Shown here: in pieces, positions 1-5,964 of the stretch
How the letters are laid out: every line of letters begins with the position of its first letter
Numbering within the stretch: position 1 is the stretch's first letter
Origin: a virus
Virus record (IMG/VR): IMGVR_UViG_3300048905_000094
Span: 1 to 22,158 of that record
Reading direction: 5' to 3' (one strand)
DNA: 22,158 nucleotides
Notes under the pieces: model-generated
Told to the model about the DNA's origin: nothing
The model's input: the letters and a program-made list of their open reading frames with translations, nothing else
Databases searched by the model: none
Program-made: the position numbers and the translations under genes

Positions 1-1
1 G

Positions 2-346
2 CAAAATTGGAAGGGACGCGTTTTCGTCAAGATTATCAATAGCGATGGAAGCGCCGGTAAGGCTAGTTTTTGGGTGAATGTTTTTGGGGGCCCGAGACAA
101 GAACCGGAGAGCGTCGCTGATTTCCACGTCTTTAACGTCGAGGCTTCAGGAAACGGTGCGGAGCTTAAATTTAAAGCCGAGACTCCTGGGATCGTGGCAG
201 CTTGCTCCCTTCAGGAATTTCACGAGGACGATGCGGAGGTCAAAGACATGTTTGCTGACCTCGCGAAATGCGGCGCAGACACGCAATGCTTCGGTGACAG
301 ATGGGCTCAGAAGACTTTGCCCCATTCATCCCAAATCTTCCCGTAG
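2..346 (+). CDS. Hypothetical protein, C-terminal part
   Basis: This frame is open from the left edge of the window and stops at 344-346, leaving about 114 residues of a gene whose start lies outside. An internal GTG at 74 is only a fallback start. The visible part is mixed in charge, begins with a beta-like stretch (VFVKIINSDG) and contains two cysteines near its end (KCGADTQCFG). I do not recognise a family. Base use is more A/T-rich than in the phage genes further right, as in the neighbouring 409-residue gene, so this may be host or island DNA rather than phage. The overlapping frame that begins at 78 meets a stop just upstream and is less likely. Reality as a gene is moderately likely; function is unknown. 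Confidence 0.45.
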   Translation, partial: QNWKGRVFVKIINSDGSAGKASFWVNVFGGPRQEPESVADFHVFNVEASGNGAELKFKAETPGIVAACSLQEFHEDDAEVKDMFADLAKCGADTQCFGDRWAQKTLPHSSQIFP

Positions 347-575
347 AATGGAATTTGGGAAGCCTTCAGGGAGGCGGAACAAGGTTGGGGATGTGAGCCT
401 CTTCGGAGAGGGGAAATCTGCCATTATACTGCTTTAGAGCGGTCTTTTGGCGCCGCTTAAATTCCATCCCAGGGGAATCTAAATTGCCTCCGGCGGAGCC
501 CAAAGGGAGCTATTTTACGCTTTTAAAGTCGCAGACTTGCATACCTAGATTTTGGGATTCAATGGGCAGCTCACC
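347..575. other. Intergenic stretch with inverted repeats, no gene seen
   Basis: No convincing reading frame is present. The 8-base arms TCCCAAAT (329-336) and ATTTGGGA (352-359) bracket the end of the upstream partial gene and could form a hairpin. ATGGAATTT (348-356) also recurs in inverted form (AAATTCCAT) about 100 bases downstream. I found no tRNA end or core duplication that would identify a phage attachment site here. Confidence 0.4.
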
Positions 576-1805
576 TTACTTTACCTTACCAATAAGTGCG
601 CCTTCGGAACGTTGAATGATTTCCGCAGCGGGTTTGAGCCAAGCTGCACCTGACACCGTCGCCCAAATTTCTGCCTGATGCAGAATTATCGCAGCTATGG
701 CCAACCCTAGTGCGCCGGCCACCGGCACACGAGCTGCGCTCAGGGACTGCTTAAATATCGTGGAGGCAAAATCTGACAGTTGGCGGAATACGGAAATTGC
801 TAAATTCTCAATTGTGCGGATCAAGGCTAAGCCTGCCCGCTTCAATTCCTTGGCCGGCTGCTTGCGGACATTAGCTACGAACCTTAATGATCGCGGAACT
901 TCCTCATCAACTGTAATTTCGCTTTCAAGCTTATCCGCCAATTGCTCAGTTTCGCGGGCCAGCGCTTCGAGCTCTTCGCGAGAAAGCTCTAGTTCGGCTG
1001 CATTGTCACTAAACGCAACCCATTCGGGATACTGAGCGAGATAGTGACGGACTCCCAACGCGTGGGCTTGCAAACTCCTTGCCATCACAGCGGAAACTTC
1101 GTCCTCAGCGCCGTGAACTGCTCCCTCCCATGTCAGATTGAGTAGCCCGAGCTGAACAATATCGTGCCCAGATGAGAGCTTAATCTGCAATATTTGTAAT
1201 GCATCGCGAAGTAGGGGATTGCTGTTTGAGGCTGTCAAGGCTTCGAGCAGCCGTTGCCCTTGCTCAAGAAGTGCCGTTCTAGCGCTGGCAGTGGCACCCG
1301 TATCGGATGCACTGGCAGGCTGGCTAACGACAACGAGGCGTTTATCGACTATGTCAAAATTGAACGGGGCAACTTTCGGCGAGGGAAGAGGAAAGGTTTG
1401 GGGAATGGGTTCTAGCCATTGATCAGCAGCTTCCCGAGCGAACTCGATAGCATTTTCTATTGTTGTCTGACGGCGGCCAAGCACTCCGTTAACCGCCTCC
1501 TTGACTCCGGCGAACACGCCACCGTCTATTAGACTCGGCGCCGGAAACGGCAAATGCTTCAGCATCACATATGTCGCATTATGACTTAAATTGTTCAGTG
1601 AATTGCGGAACTGGTGAACATCTCGAACTGAAACCATCGAGCGCGCCATTATAGTGATTTGGTGCAGCTCTGATGCGAGTGTATTAGCTAAAATAGCATC
1701 CGACGGAAGGGGCCTTACAGGAGTAACGTTTGTGTATTTTCTAAGCCCATCTATAGCGGCGTCTAGGATTCGCAACACCAAATTAAGTTCATTTACGTCA
1801 ACCAC
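576..1805 (-). CDS. Uncharacterised helical protein with C-terminal membrane segment
   Basis: A 409-residue protein of unknown family. It starts at a GTG (1805) preceded by AGGAC at a suitable distance. Most of it looks alpha-helical. Residues about 280-305 are rich in Glu and Leu (SREELEALARETEQLADKLE) and suggest a short coiled coil. A single hydrophobic segment at about residues 360-375 (VPVAGALGLAIAAIIL) would anchor the C-terminus in the membrane, leaving a short tail. No catalytic motif was recognised. It lies downstream of the integrase in the same direction, separated by 135 bases, and its codons use more A/T than the phage core. It may therefore be integrase-side cargo (lysogenic conversion or defence) or host sequence just outside the prophage. 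The cargo idea rests on position alone. Confidence 0.75.
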   Translation of the reverse strand: MVDVNELNLVLRILDAAIDGLRKYTNVTPVRPLPSDAILANTLASELHQITIMARSMVSVRDVHQFRNSLNNLSHNATYVMLKHLPFPAPSLIDGGVFAGVKEAVNGVLGRRQTTIENAIEFAREAADQWLEPIPQTFPLPSPKVAPFNFDIVDKRLVVVSQPASASDTGATASARTALLEQGQRLLEALTASNSNPLLRDALQILQIKLSSGHDIVQLGLLNLTWEGAVHGAEDEVSAVMARSLQAHALGVRHYLAQYPEWVAFSDNAAELELSREELEALARETEQLADKLESEITVDEEVPRSLRFVANVRKQPAKELKRAGLALIRTIENLAISVFRQLSDFASTIFKQSLSAARVPVAGALGLAIAAIILHQAEIWATVSGAAWLKPAAEIIQRSEGALIGKVK

Positions 1806-1940
1806 GGGCCCGTCCTAATCTTACACCGCGCAACCGCCGCAATTCCATTGGCGGATAGGTGGGCTCGTTTTACTCTTTCTGTGCCGACATCGACAAGAGG
1901 AACTACTTTCAATAATTCTGCTGTCTCCTGATATTGCGTG

Positions 1941-3047
1941 TCACACAGCACGGTCCGATTTCGAAGCCTTTTTTACGGTCATCTTCCGACTTAGGCGGGT
2001 CATTGCATCCTTAGCGAGCCGCTGTTGTTCTGCTTCGCGGCTATAAAGTTCAGCGTGCTGGATATCATCATGGCCCAAGGTCTCCATTAACTGGCGGGTG
2101 GTCGAGCCGGATTCGGCTAGCAATTTGCCCAGCGTTTTTCGGAGACCGTGCAGGCTACAGCCCTTTGGCATGCCGGCAAGGTTGGTCCAGTGCGACATCA
2201 TGCCAGTTAGGGATTTCCCGGAAAAGGGGTTTCCATAACCATTGATCAGGACAAATTCCTTGCTCCTGTCGAGCGGTGCAAGAATTTCGATCATCATGGG
2301 CGTGAGGGGCAGGACAAGCGTCTTGTCGCCCTTCTTGGTGGTGATGGTCGCCGTCCGGTTCTTTAAGTCGATGTCGCTCCATTTGATCTTGACGACATCG
2401 GAGCGGCGATTGCCGAGCCAGAGTGCAAGTCCATAGGCAGTTCGCGCCGCAGAACCGAGCGGCCATCTGGCTTCAAACGCGGCACGCTCTTCCTCTGTCC
2501 ATGCACGCCAGCCCTTGTACTCCGGTCGGTAGGAGAGCTTGTAGGTAGGATCGCTATCTATCCATTCCTCATCGAGTGCCACGTAAATCATCTTGCGAAC
2601 CGCAACCAGCAGATGTTTGGCTTTGTGGGGCGTTTCATGAAATCTCGCTAGCAGTTCCTTTACGTGCCGGCGTTTCAGATCGCGCACCAGCATATCGCCC
2701 CATTTGGCCGTGCCATTTTCCACAAGCAGCAGCTCAAGAAATTCTTCGGCAAGCCGTGTGTTCTTATCTTTCGTGGCCGGATCGTACTTGAGCCATTCGG
2801 GAGTGCGTTGCACTTTTCGCCATCCATCGCGGAATGAACCCTGGGCAACCGCGCCCGGCATGCCAATGACTTTAGCGGTGGTCGGTTTTCGCCCTTCAAT
2901 CGCTGCTTTGTAATGCTGTTCAAATTGGGGATCGCCCGGCTGACCGGGCAATGAGACCGTCTTTCCGGAACGGCGAAACCGCCAGCGGGTGGTGCCGTGG
3001 CGGTCTTCGAAGGATGATGCAAAGGGATAATCGGGGTGCGTAGCCAT
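1941..3047 (-). CDS. int: Tyrosine-family phage integrase
   Basis: A 368-residue site-specific recombinase that would integrate and excise the prophage by recombining attP and attB. The C-terminal catalytic domain shows the tyrosine-recombinase signature: Arg at 214/215 in GNRRSDVVKIKW, a Lys in the beta hairpin near 239, H300-x-x-R303 in LHGLRKT, His326 in LGHDD, and the nucleophile Tyr335 in AELYSR. Residues about 75-170 form the helical core-binding (SAM-like) domain, and the N-terminus could be an arm-binding region. Length is normal and all catalytic residues are present, so it is probably active. The ATG at 3047 lies 14 bases after the stop of the excisionase gene, so the two are co-transcribed. 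The attachment site itself was not found. Confidence 0.95.
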   Translation of the reverse strand: MATHPDYPFASSFEDRHGTTRWRFRRSGKTVSLPGQPGDPQFEQHYKAAIEGRKPTTAKVIGMPGAVAQGSFRDGWRKVQRTPEWLKYDPATKDKNTRLAEEFLELLLVENGTAKWGDMLVRDLKRRHVKELLARFHETPHKAKHLLVAVRKMIYVALDEEWIDSDPTYKLSYRPEYKGWRAWTEEERAAFEARWPLGSAARTAYGLALWLGNRRSDVVKIKWSDIDLKNRTATITTKKGDKTLVLPLTPMMIEILAPLDRSKEFVLINGYGNPFSGKSLTGMMSHWTNLAGMPKGCSLHGLRKTLGKLLAESGSTTRQLMETLGHDDIQHAELYSREAEQQRLAKDAMTRLSRKMTVKKASKSDRAV

Positions 3048-3061
3048 AAGCCACTCTACTT

Positions 3062-3310
3062 CTAGGGGTGCCGGCCTGACAATATCTCGTCAATCATGTT
3101 GACGCCTTCGTCCGGCAGTTCCGTGAACGCTGCGTCCAAGGCAATGCGATCCCAAACCACGCGGCCATCAATTTTCTTTGCCTTCGGCATGCGACGGTCG
3201 GCGACGAGCTGGTCAAATTTTGTGGTGCTGACGCCAATGTATCTTGCCGATGCTTCTCGGCTTAATCCACGCGGCGGGTAGGCTATACCGTCAGTTCGCT
3301 CCGCTTTCAT
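3062..3310 (-). CDS. Small HTH protein, probable excisionase
   Basis: An 82-residue basic protein with a MerR/AlpA-like helix-turn-helix: LSREASARYIGVSTTKFDQLV, followed by DRRMPKAKKIDGRVVWDRIALD, where the R-M-P and the D-G-R-V-x-W pattern are typical of excisionase-type winged helices. Such proteins bend attachment-site DNA and push the integrase toward excision. It ends just before the integrase gene. The start ATG (3310) is preceded by AGGAC about 7 bases upstream. Just before that, at 3324-3332, lies a short GCGATAATT-like word resembling a half operator of the phage switch. Family assignment is good; the role as Xis is inferred mainly from position. Confidence 0.75.
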   Translation of the reverse strand: MKAERTDGIAYPPRGLSREASARYIGVSTTKFDQLVADRRMPKAKKIDGRVVWDRIALDAAFTELPDEGVNMIDEILSGRHP

Positions 3311-3382
3311 TCGTCGTCCTATGCGATAATTCTAGCAGCGCCCGGCTGTCTCATGTTGCGGTTCAAGTTTCGGGAAAGGCGA

Positions 3383-3408
3383 GAGCGGGCGAGGGGTGAC
3401 GCCCGCTC
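3383..3408 (-). terminator. GC-rich hairpin after the DUF2303 gene
   Basis: Perfect 9-bp arms GAGCGGGCG (3383-3391) and CGCCCGCTC (3400-3408) enclose an 8-base loop, immediately after the stop codon of the DUF2303 gene at 3417. In the minus-strand transcript there is no clean U-run after the stem, so it may be a weak terminator or an mRNA-stabilising hairpin. Either would set the level of xis and int relative to the upstream early genes. Confidence 0.5.
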
Positions 3409-3416
3409 CGCTGCAA

Positions 3417-4325
3417 TCAGCCGCCGGCCATTTCCGGCTTGCCGGTGAATTTCGGCAGGTCCAGCGCGGCGGCGGTGTCGTGGAGGGCGAAGTTGACGGC
3501 CTTGGTGATGTGGATATCCGGGCGATAGAGCATGAATATCCACGAAAGAACGCCCTCGCGCAGGCGGTAGCGCAGGCGGACCGGCACGCGGATGCTTTCG
3601 CCCTCAAAGAACGGCGCGATACTCAGAATGAAGATGCCCGGCACCGTGATAGGCTGGCCGGCTGCGTTCTTGTGGTCTTCTTCGAACACGATCTGGCTTT
3701 CGCCGGATTGCAGCTTGACGGCATTCTTGACGCGGGTTTCCGCATTGACTTGCAGGCCGCGCGAAAGCTCGATCAGCTCGTTAGGATAGGCAACCTTGGT
3801 GTTGAACATGCCGCCGAAGTCCTTGGCCTCGTCCGAGTCGGGCGACGACAGCTCGGCAATATGGTCTTCGATAAACTCGGCAAACTCGCCCTGGGTCATG
3901 GGCTTACTGTCCTTGGAAACCCAGGCCTTCCACTCCTCGGAGAGCGGGAAAGCGTAGTGGATGCGGTGCTTGCCGTTGTCCGGGTCTGTGCCGTGATAGT
4001 CGATGACTGCGGTAAAGCTCGGCTTCTGCCAATCGGTGATGGCAAAGATAGCGCTGTTTGCCGTCTTGTGGCGCTCGACGAGAGCGATGAACGAATCCAG
4101 CGTCTCGACGCTCGCCGTGCCGGTCTTGCGCTCCGGGCGGTCGCGCCATGGGGCGAAGATATTGGATACATCCGTAACTCGCCCGCTCGACGGGTCCAGC
4201 AAGGCGGGCACGCTTGACGGGATGCCTTTGGCATTTGCCGGCGCGGGCACGCTGATAATGTGGGCGTTGGCCTGCGTCGCGATCTTGGCAATTTCGACAA
4301 CGGCGGTGTTGGTCAGTTGATCCAT
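3417..4325 (-). CDS. DUF2303 (YfdQ-like) phage protein
   Basis: A 302-residue protein that I recognise as the DUF2303 family, typified by YfdQ of an E. coli cryptic prophage and common in early operons of alphaproteobacterial phages. No enzymatic activity is established. Visible features are the region around TASVETLDSFIALVERHK (about residues 69-86), a beta-rich core containing AIFAITDWQKPSFTAVIDYH and KHRIHYAFPLSEEWKAW, and a C-terminal part beginning GIFILSIAPFFEGE with many Arg residues in VPVRLRYRLREG. The ATG at 4325 has AGAGGA 8 bases upstream. It follows the 112-residue gene by about 50 bases in the same operon and may act with it. Its place in the early left operon suggests a job in takeover or recombination, but this is inference. 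Confidence 0.85.
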   Translation of the reverse strand: MDQLTNTAVVEIAKIATQANAHIISVPAPANAKGIPSSVPALLDPSSGRVTDVSNIFAPWRDRPERKTGTASVETLDSFIALVERHKTANSAIFAITDWQKPSFTAVIDYHGTDPDNGKHRIHYAFPLSEEWKAWVSKDSKPMTQGEFAEFIEDHIAELSSPDSDEAKDFGGMFNTKVAYPNELIELSRGLQVNAETRVKNAVKLQSGESQIVFEEDHKNAAGQPITVPGIFILSIAPFFEGESIRVPVRLRYRLREGVLSWIFMLYRPDIHITKAVNFALHDTAAALDLPKFTGKPEMAGG

Positions 4326-4376
4326 TTCAATTCCTCTATTGGTGCGCGGGTGCGCGGTTGAAAAAGTCGGGAAGGG

Positions 4377-4715
4377 TTATTGCTGCGCGCTAGAGACTTC
4401 GCGCGGCGTGAACATGTCGTGTTGGCGGGGATGCTCGGTCGAAAGCGCGCCGTCCTCGACAACCCAAAAGACGGAGTTCTTGCGAGGCAGTTTCGGCGTC
4501 TTGGACTCCATGTCGGCGGATATCGTGACCATGCCGTCCTTGACGGACAGGCCAAGTTTCAGAGTCACGGCCCCCTTGAACGTCGCCATGGGATTGCCTT
4601 CCGACATGGCGGACAGCTTTTCGAGCGTGGTGCCGATCTCCGCCGAAAAGGCCGGGTTGAGTTGGCCGTTTTCGAGCATGCCTATGATCATTGAGGCATC
4701 GCGTATTTTCTTCAT
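4377..4715 (-). CDS. Conserved phage protein of unknown function (112 aa)
   Basis: A 112-residue protein with no family I can name. The frame is open much further upstream (to 4946), but that part crosses a repeat element and a different small gene. The ATG at 4715 has a strong AAAGGA site 8 bases upstream and is the better start. The sequence begins MKKIRDASMIIGMLENGQ. It has a central beta-like region (TFKGAVTLKLGLSVKDGMVTISADM) and an FWVVEDGALS segment; the C-terminal tail is polar. It is soluble, without cysteines or membrane segments. It sits directly upstream of the DUF2303 gene, a pairing I believe is common in related prophages, so the two proteins may work together. Confidence that it is a gene is high; function is unknown. 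Confidence 0.75.
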   Translation of the reverse strand: MKKIRDASMIIGMLENGQLNPAFSAEIGTTLEKLSAMSEGNPMATFKGAVTLKLGLSVKDGMVTISADMESKTPKLPRKNSVFWVVEDGALSTEHPRQHDMFTPREVSSAQQ

Positions 4716-4735
4716 GCGCGGTTTCCTTTGGGCGG

Positions 4736-4876
4736 TTAGTGCGAAAGCATGAGTGCCAGCACGGCGAGCGCCATGGCGGCGGTGATGAGACCGATTGCAG
4801 CGCAGAGCGCGCGCACTTCCTCTTCGAGCGGTGGCAGGCTCGTGGGGGCCTCTGTCATTGGGGAAATGCGGAACAT
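4736..4876 (-). CDS. Small single-pass membrane protein (46 aa)
   Basis: A 46-residue reading frame beginning MFRISPMTEAPTSLPP. An acidic stretch (LEEEVRALC) is followed by a hydrophobic helix AAIGLITAAMALAVLALM that runs almost to the C-terminus, LSH. The ATG (4876) follows GGAGATCACATC, a good ribosome site with an 8-base spacing, and that site belongs to the conserved hairpin leader repeated in front of the next gene upstream. It ends 20 bases before the start of the 112-residue gene. Small membrane proteins of this kind in early phage operons are sometimes involved in superinfection exclusion or host inhibition, but nothing in the sequence shows the role. Confidence 0.65.
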   Translation of the reverse strand: MFRISPMTEAPTSLPPLEEEVRALCAAIGLITAAMALAVLALMLSH

Positions 4877-4892
4877 GATGTGATCTCCGTTC

Positions 4893-4936
4893 ATCCGTTC
4901 GGGAAACCGGCCCGAAGGCCGGAAACCGGAGCGGAT
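4893..4936 (-). repeat. Hairpin leader element, copy A
   Basis: In the minus-strand transcript this reads ATCCGCTCCGG, UUU, CCGGCC, a UUCG tetraloop, GGCCGG, UUU, CCCGAACGGAT. It forms a two-storey hairpin: an outer 11-bp helix with two mismatches, a symmetrical UUU/UUU internal loop, and a perfect 6-bp inner stem capped by cUUCGg, an exceptionally stable loop. It lies 7 bases after the stop of the 76-residue gene and just before the ribosome site of the 46-residue gene. Copy B has the same outer helix and internal loop. Confidence 0.8.
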
Positions 4937-4942
4937 GGGGGA

Positions 4943-5173
4943 TCACACGACGATATCGCCGAGTGCCTGGCTAACGTCTTCCAAGTTCGAAACGCCTTCA
5001 TCTAAGGCGTCAATTGCTGTTTGCGCGTCTTCGCCCTTTTGGCCGTCTTGAAAGGATTCAGGCATGTTGTCGAAATAGTCCTGCTCTTCGTCGCTGCAGG
5101 TTTCCAGAATGCTCTTGGCCTCTTCGATCATCGCGATTGCGCGTGCGATTTCTTTGCGACGTTCTTTGTTCAT
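4943..5173 (-). CDS. Small acidic phage protein (76 aa)
   Basis: A 76-residue, strongly acidic and helical protein of unknown function. After a basic start (MNKERRKEIARAI) it has an amphipathic helix (AMIEEAKSILETCSDEEQDYFDNMPESFQ) and a C-terminal helix ending DVSQALGDIVV, in a pattern that suggests a small helical bundle or dimer. Short proteins of this type recur in early operons of alphaproteobacterial phages, but I cannot name the family. The ATG (5173) follows GGAGATCGAGTTTC, with the GGAG contributed by the conserved leader element, copy B, upstream. The gene is flanked by one hairpin element on each side, a cassette-like arrangement. Confidence 0.7.
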   Translation of the reverse strand: MNKERRKEIARAIAMIEEAKSILETCSDEEQDYFDNMPESFQDGQKGEDAQTAIDALDEGVSNLEDVSQALGDIVV

Positions 5174-5187
5174 GAAACTCGATCTCC

Positions 5188-5233
5188 ATCCGTTCGGGAA
5201 ACCGCCTCGCGTGAGGCGGAAACCGGAGCGGAT
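5188..5233 (-). repeat. Hairpin leader element, copy B
   Basis: The outer arms (ATCCGCTCCGG and CCCGAACGGAT in the transcript) and the UUU/UUU internal loop are identical to copy A. The inner stem differs, with CCGCCTC pairing GAGGCGG (7 bp) around an ACGC loop. The bases changed on both sides yet pairing is preserved. The conserved block continues into GGAGATC, the ribosome site of the 76-residue gene, and begins 6 bases after the stop of the 54-residue gene. Confidence 0.8.
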
Positions 5234-5239
5234 AGAGAA

Positions 5240-5404
5240 TCAGGCGGCGCGTGCGGTTTCTGCTGCGCGCAGCATTTCCGCCGCCTCGGTGGCGTGCTTC
5301 GCGATTTCGTCCTTGGTGAAACCTTCGGCCCGTAACTCGGCCTCAGTCATGCCGACGCCGCGTTCGCGTGCCAGATCGGCCATCTCTCTCGGAATATTGC
5401 GCAT
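5240..5404 (-). CDS. Small helical phage protein (54 aa), first gene of left operon
   Basis: A 54-residue protein beginning MRNIPREMADLARERGVGMTEAEL and ending in an Ala/Glu-rich helix (HATEAAEMLRAAETARAA). The middle, AELRAEGFTKDEIAKHA, resembles a small helix-turn-helix (two helices around GFTKDEI) but is too short to assign. The frame is open upstream to 5527; the ATG at 5404 has GGAG five bases upstream and lies downstream of the predicted promoter, so I take it as the start. It is the first gene transcribed from the leftward promoter at 5509-5537, after a leader of about 100 bases. The function is not known; a small regulatory or host-interfering protein is possible. Confidence 0.65.
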   Translation of the reverse strand: MRNIPREMADLARERGVGMTEAELRAEGFTKDEIAKHATEAAEMLRAAETARAA

Positions 5405-5475
5405 GTTTTCTCCATCGTTGCGTTGAGCCGGGCGCAGGCAGTTCGCAAGAAAGCACGAGTTTGCCCGGTCGAATG

Positions 5476-5500
5476 CCGAGCCTGCGTACGCAAGGCTCGG
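5476..5500 (-). promoter_or_regulatory. Near-perfect palindrome at 5' end of the left early transcript
   Basis: The sequence is CCGAGCC, TGCGTACGCA, one unpaired A, then GGCTCGG. All 24 paired bases fit a long stem with a single bulge. With the -10 box predicted at 5509-5514, transcription would begin near 5502, so the RNA would start 1-2 bases before the hairpin. A 5'-terminal hairpin could stabilise the message or act as a nut-like recognition site; it could alternatively be a protein-binding DNA site. Confidence 0.55.
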
Positions 5501-5508
5501 ATGCGCCG

Positions 5509-5537
5509 AAATTCGCGATAATCGCAAAATAAGTCAA
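5509..5537 (-). promoter_or_regulatory. Predicted leftward early promoter (PL-like)
   Basis: Reading on the minus strand: -35 TTGACT (5537-5532), a 17-base spacer, and -10 GAATTT (5514-5509). The last 11 bases of the spacer are the operator word GCGATTATCGC, so a bound repressor would block polymerase. It would drive the 54-, 76-, 46- and 112-residue genes, DUF2303, xis and int. The -10 is weak by E. coli standards, but a TTGAC-type -35 is the dominant element in alphaproteobacteria. Confidence 0.6.
5515..5525. promoter_or_regulatory. Operator GCGATAATCGC (left)
   Basis: An 11-base palindrome with 5-base arms GCGAT/ATCGC around a central A, adjacent to the -10 box of the leftward promoter. 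The identical 11 bases occur at 6760-6770 in the rightward promoter, the expected pattern for a CI-type operator used at both early promoters. Confidence 0.7.
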
Positions 5538-5551
5538 GACAAAAAATGGAG

Positions 5552-5565
5552 ATAATCGCGATTAT
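5552..5565. promoter_or_regulatory. Perfect 14-bp palindrome, second left operator
   Basis: ATAATCGCGATTAT reads the same on both strands. It lies about 15 bases upstream of the -35 box of the leftward promoter. Its core ATCGCGAT recurs at 6775-6782 over the rightward start site. It is a plausible binding site for the Cro-like protein or a second repressor dimer. Confidence 0.6.
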
Positions 5566-5697
5566 AAGTCAGCAAGCGCTAAGTTCAGCGCGCGAAATCG
5601 CGTTTTCCGCATGGAATGGCAGATCAAAAACGACTCGACACTGCCACCAGAAGGTGCTTTCTTGGCGTGAACGAACAAAGAACAAACAGGAGAGAAA

Positions 5698-5964
5698 ATG
5701 AAGAGGCCGCCGGTATATCACCCCGATGCAATGAGGTTGATTATCGAGTTGTCCAGCCTTTATGTGGCTTGCGACGACTGCGGCCATTCCCGAAATCTTG
5801 GGGTGGAAAGCCTACGAAAGGCTGTCGATTTAGGCGTCCATAACTACATGCAACTGTGCCGGAAAATCAGGTGCAGCGAGTGCCCAAAGGGCCTTCCGGC
5901 CTTTCGAAACCTCACTATTCGACCCACTTGGCGATGCGATGAGCCGCGTTATAGCATCGCGTGA
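5698..5964 (+). CDS. Zinc-ribbon-like small protein (88 aa)
   Basis: An 88-residue protein with two paired-cysteine knuckles: C-D-D-C-G-H near residues 25-30 and C-R-K-I-R-C-S-E-C near residues 54-62. A four-cysteine zinc ribbon is likely, which usually means nucleic-acid or protein binding. The start is well supported: AGGAGAGAAA precedes the ATG at 5698. It is transcribed from left to right between the two early promoters, opposite to the repressor, and its last 16 bases overlap the 3' end of the repressor gene (ending at 5949). A promoter for it was not clear in 5566-5690. Because the transcripts converge, its expression could interfere with repressor expression. I do not recognise a named family. 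Confidence 0.65.
   Translation: MKRPPVYHPDAMRLIIELSSLYVACDDCGHSRNLGVESLRKAVDLGVHNYMQLCRKIRCSECPKGLPAFRNLTIRPTWRCDEPRYSIA

Noticed and set aside
78-437. 119-residue plus-strand reading frame at the left edge
   Set aside because: It starts with a fresh ATG just after an in-frame stop, is Arg/Ser-rich in the manner of an off-frame translation, and overlaps the frame that is open from the window edge.
1806-1940. tRNA gene or attachment site next to the integrase
   Set aside because: I could not fold a tRNA and found no second copy of a core sequence in the window; the right end of the prophage is not included.
3396-4217. 273-residue plus-strand frame opposite the DUF2303 gene
   Set aside because: It is antisense to a recognised family member and has no ribosome site or recognisable domain.
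4716-4946. N-terminal extension of the 112-residue gene to 4946
   Set aside because: The extension crosses hairpin copy A and the 46-residue gene in another frame, is full of Arg, Pro and His, and the ATG at 4715 has its own strong ribosome site.
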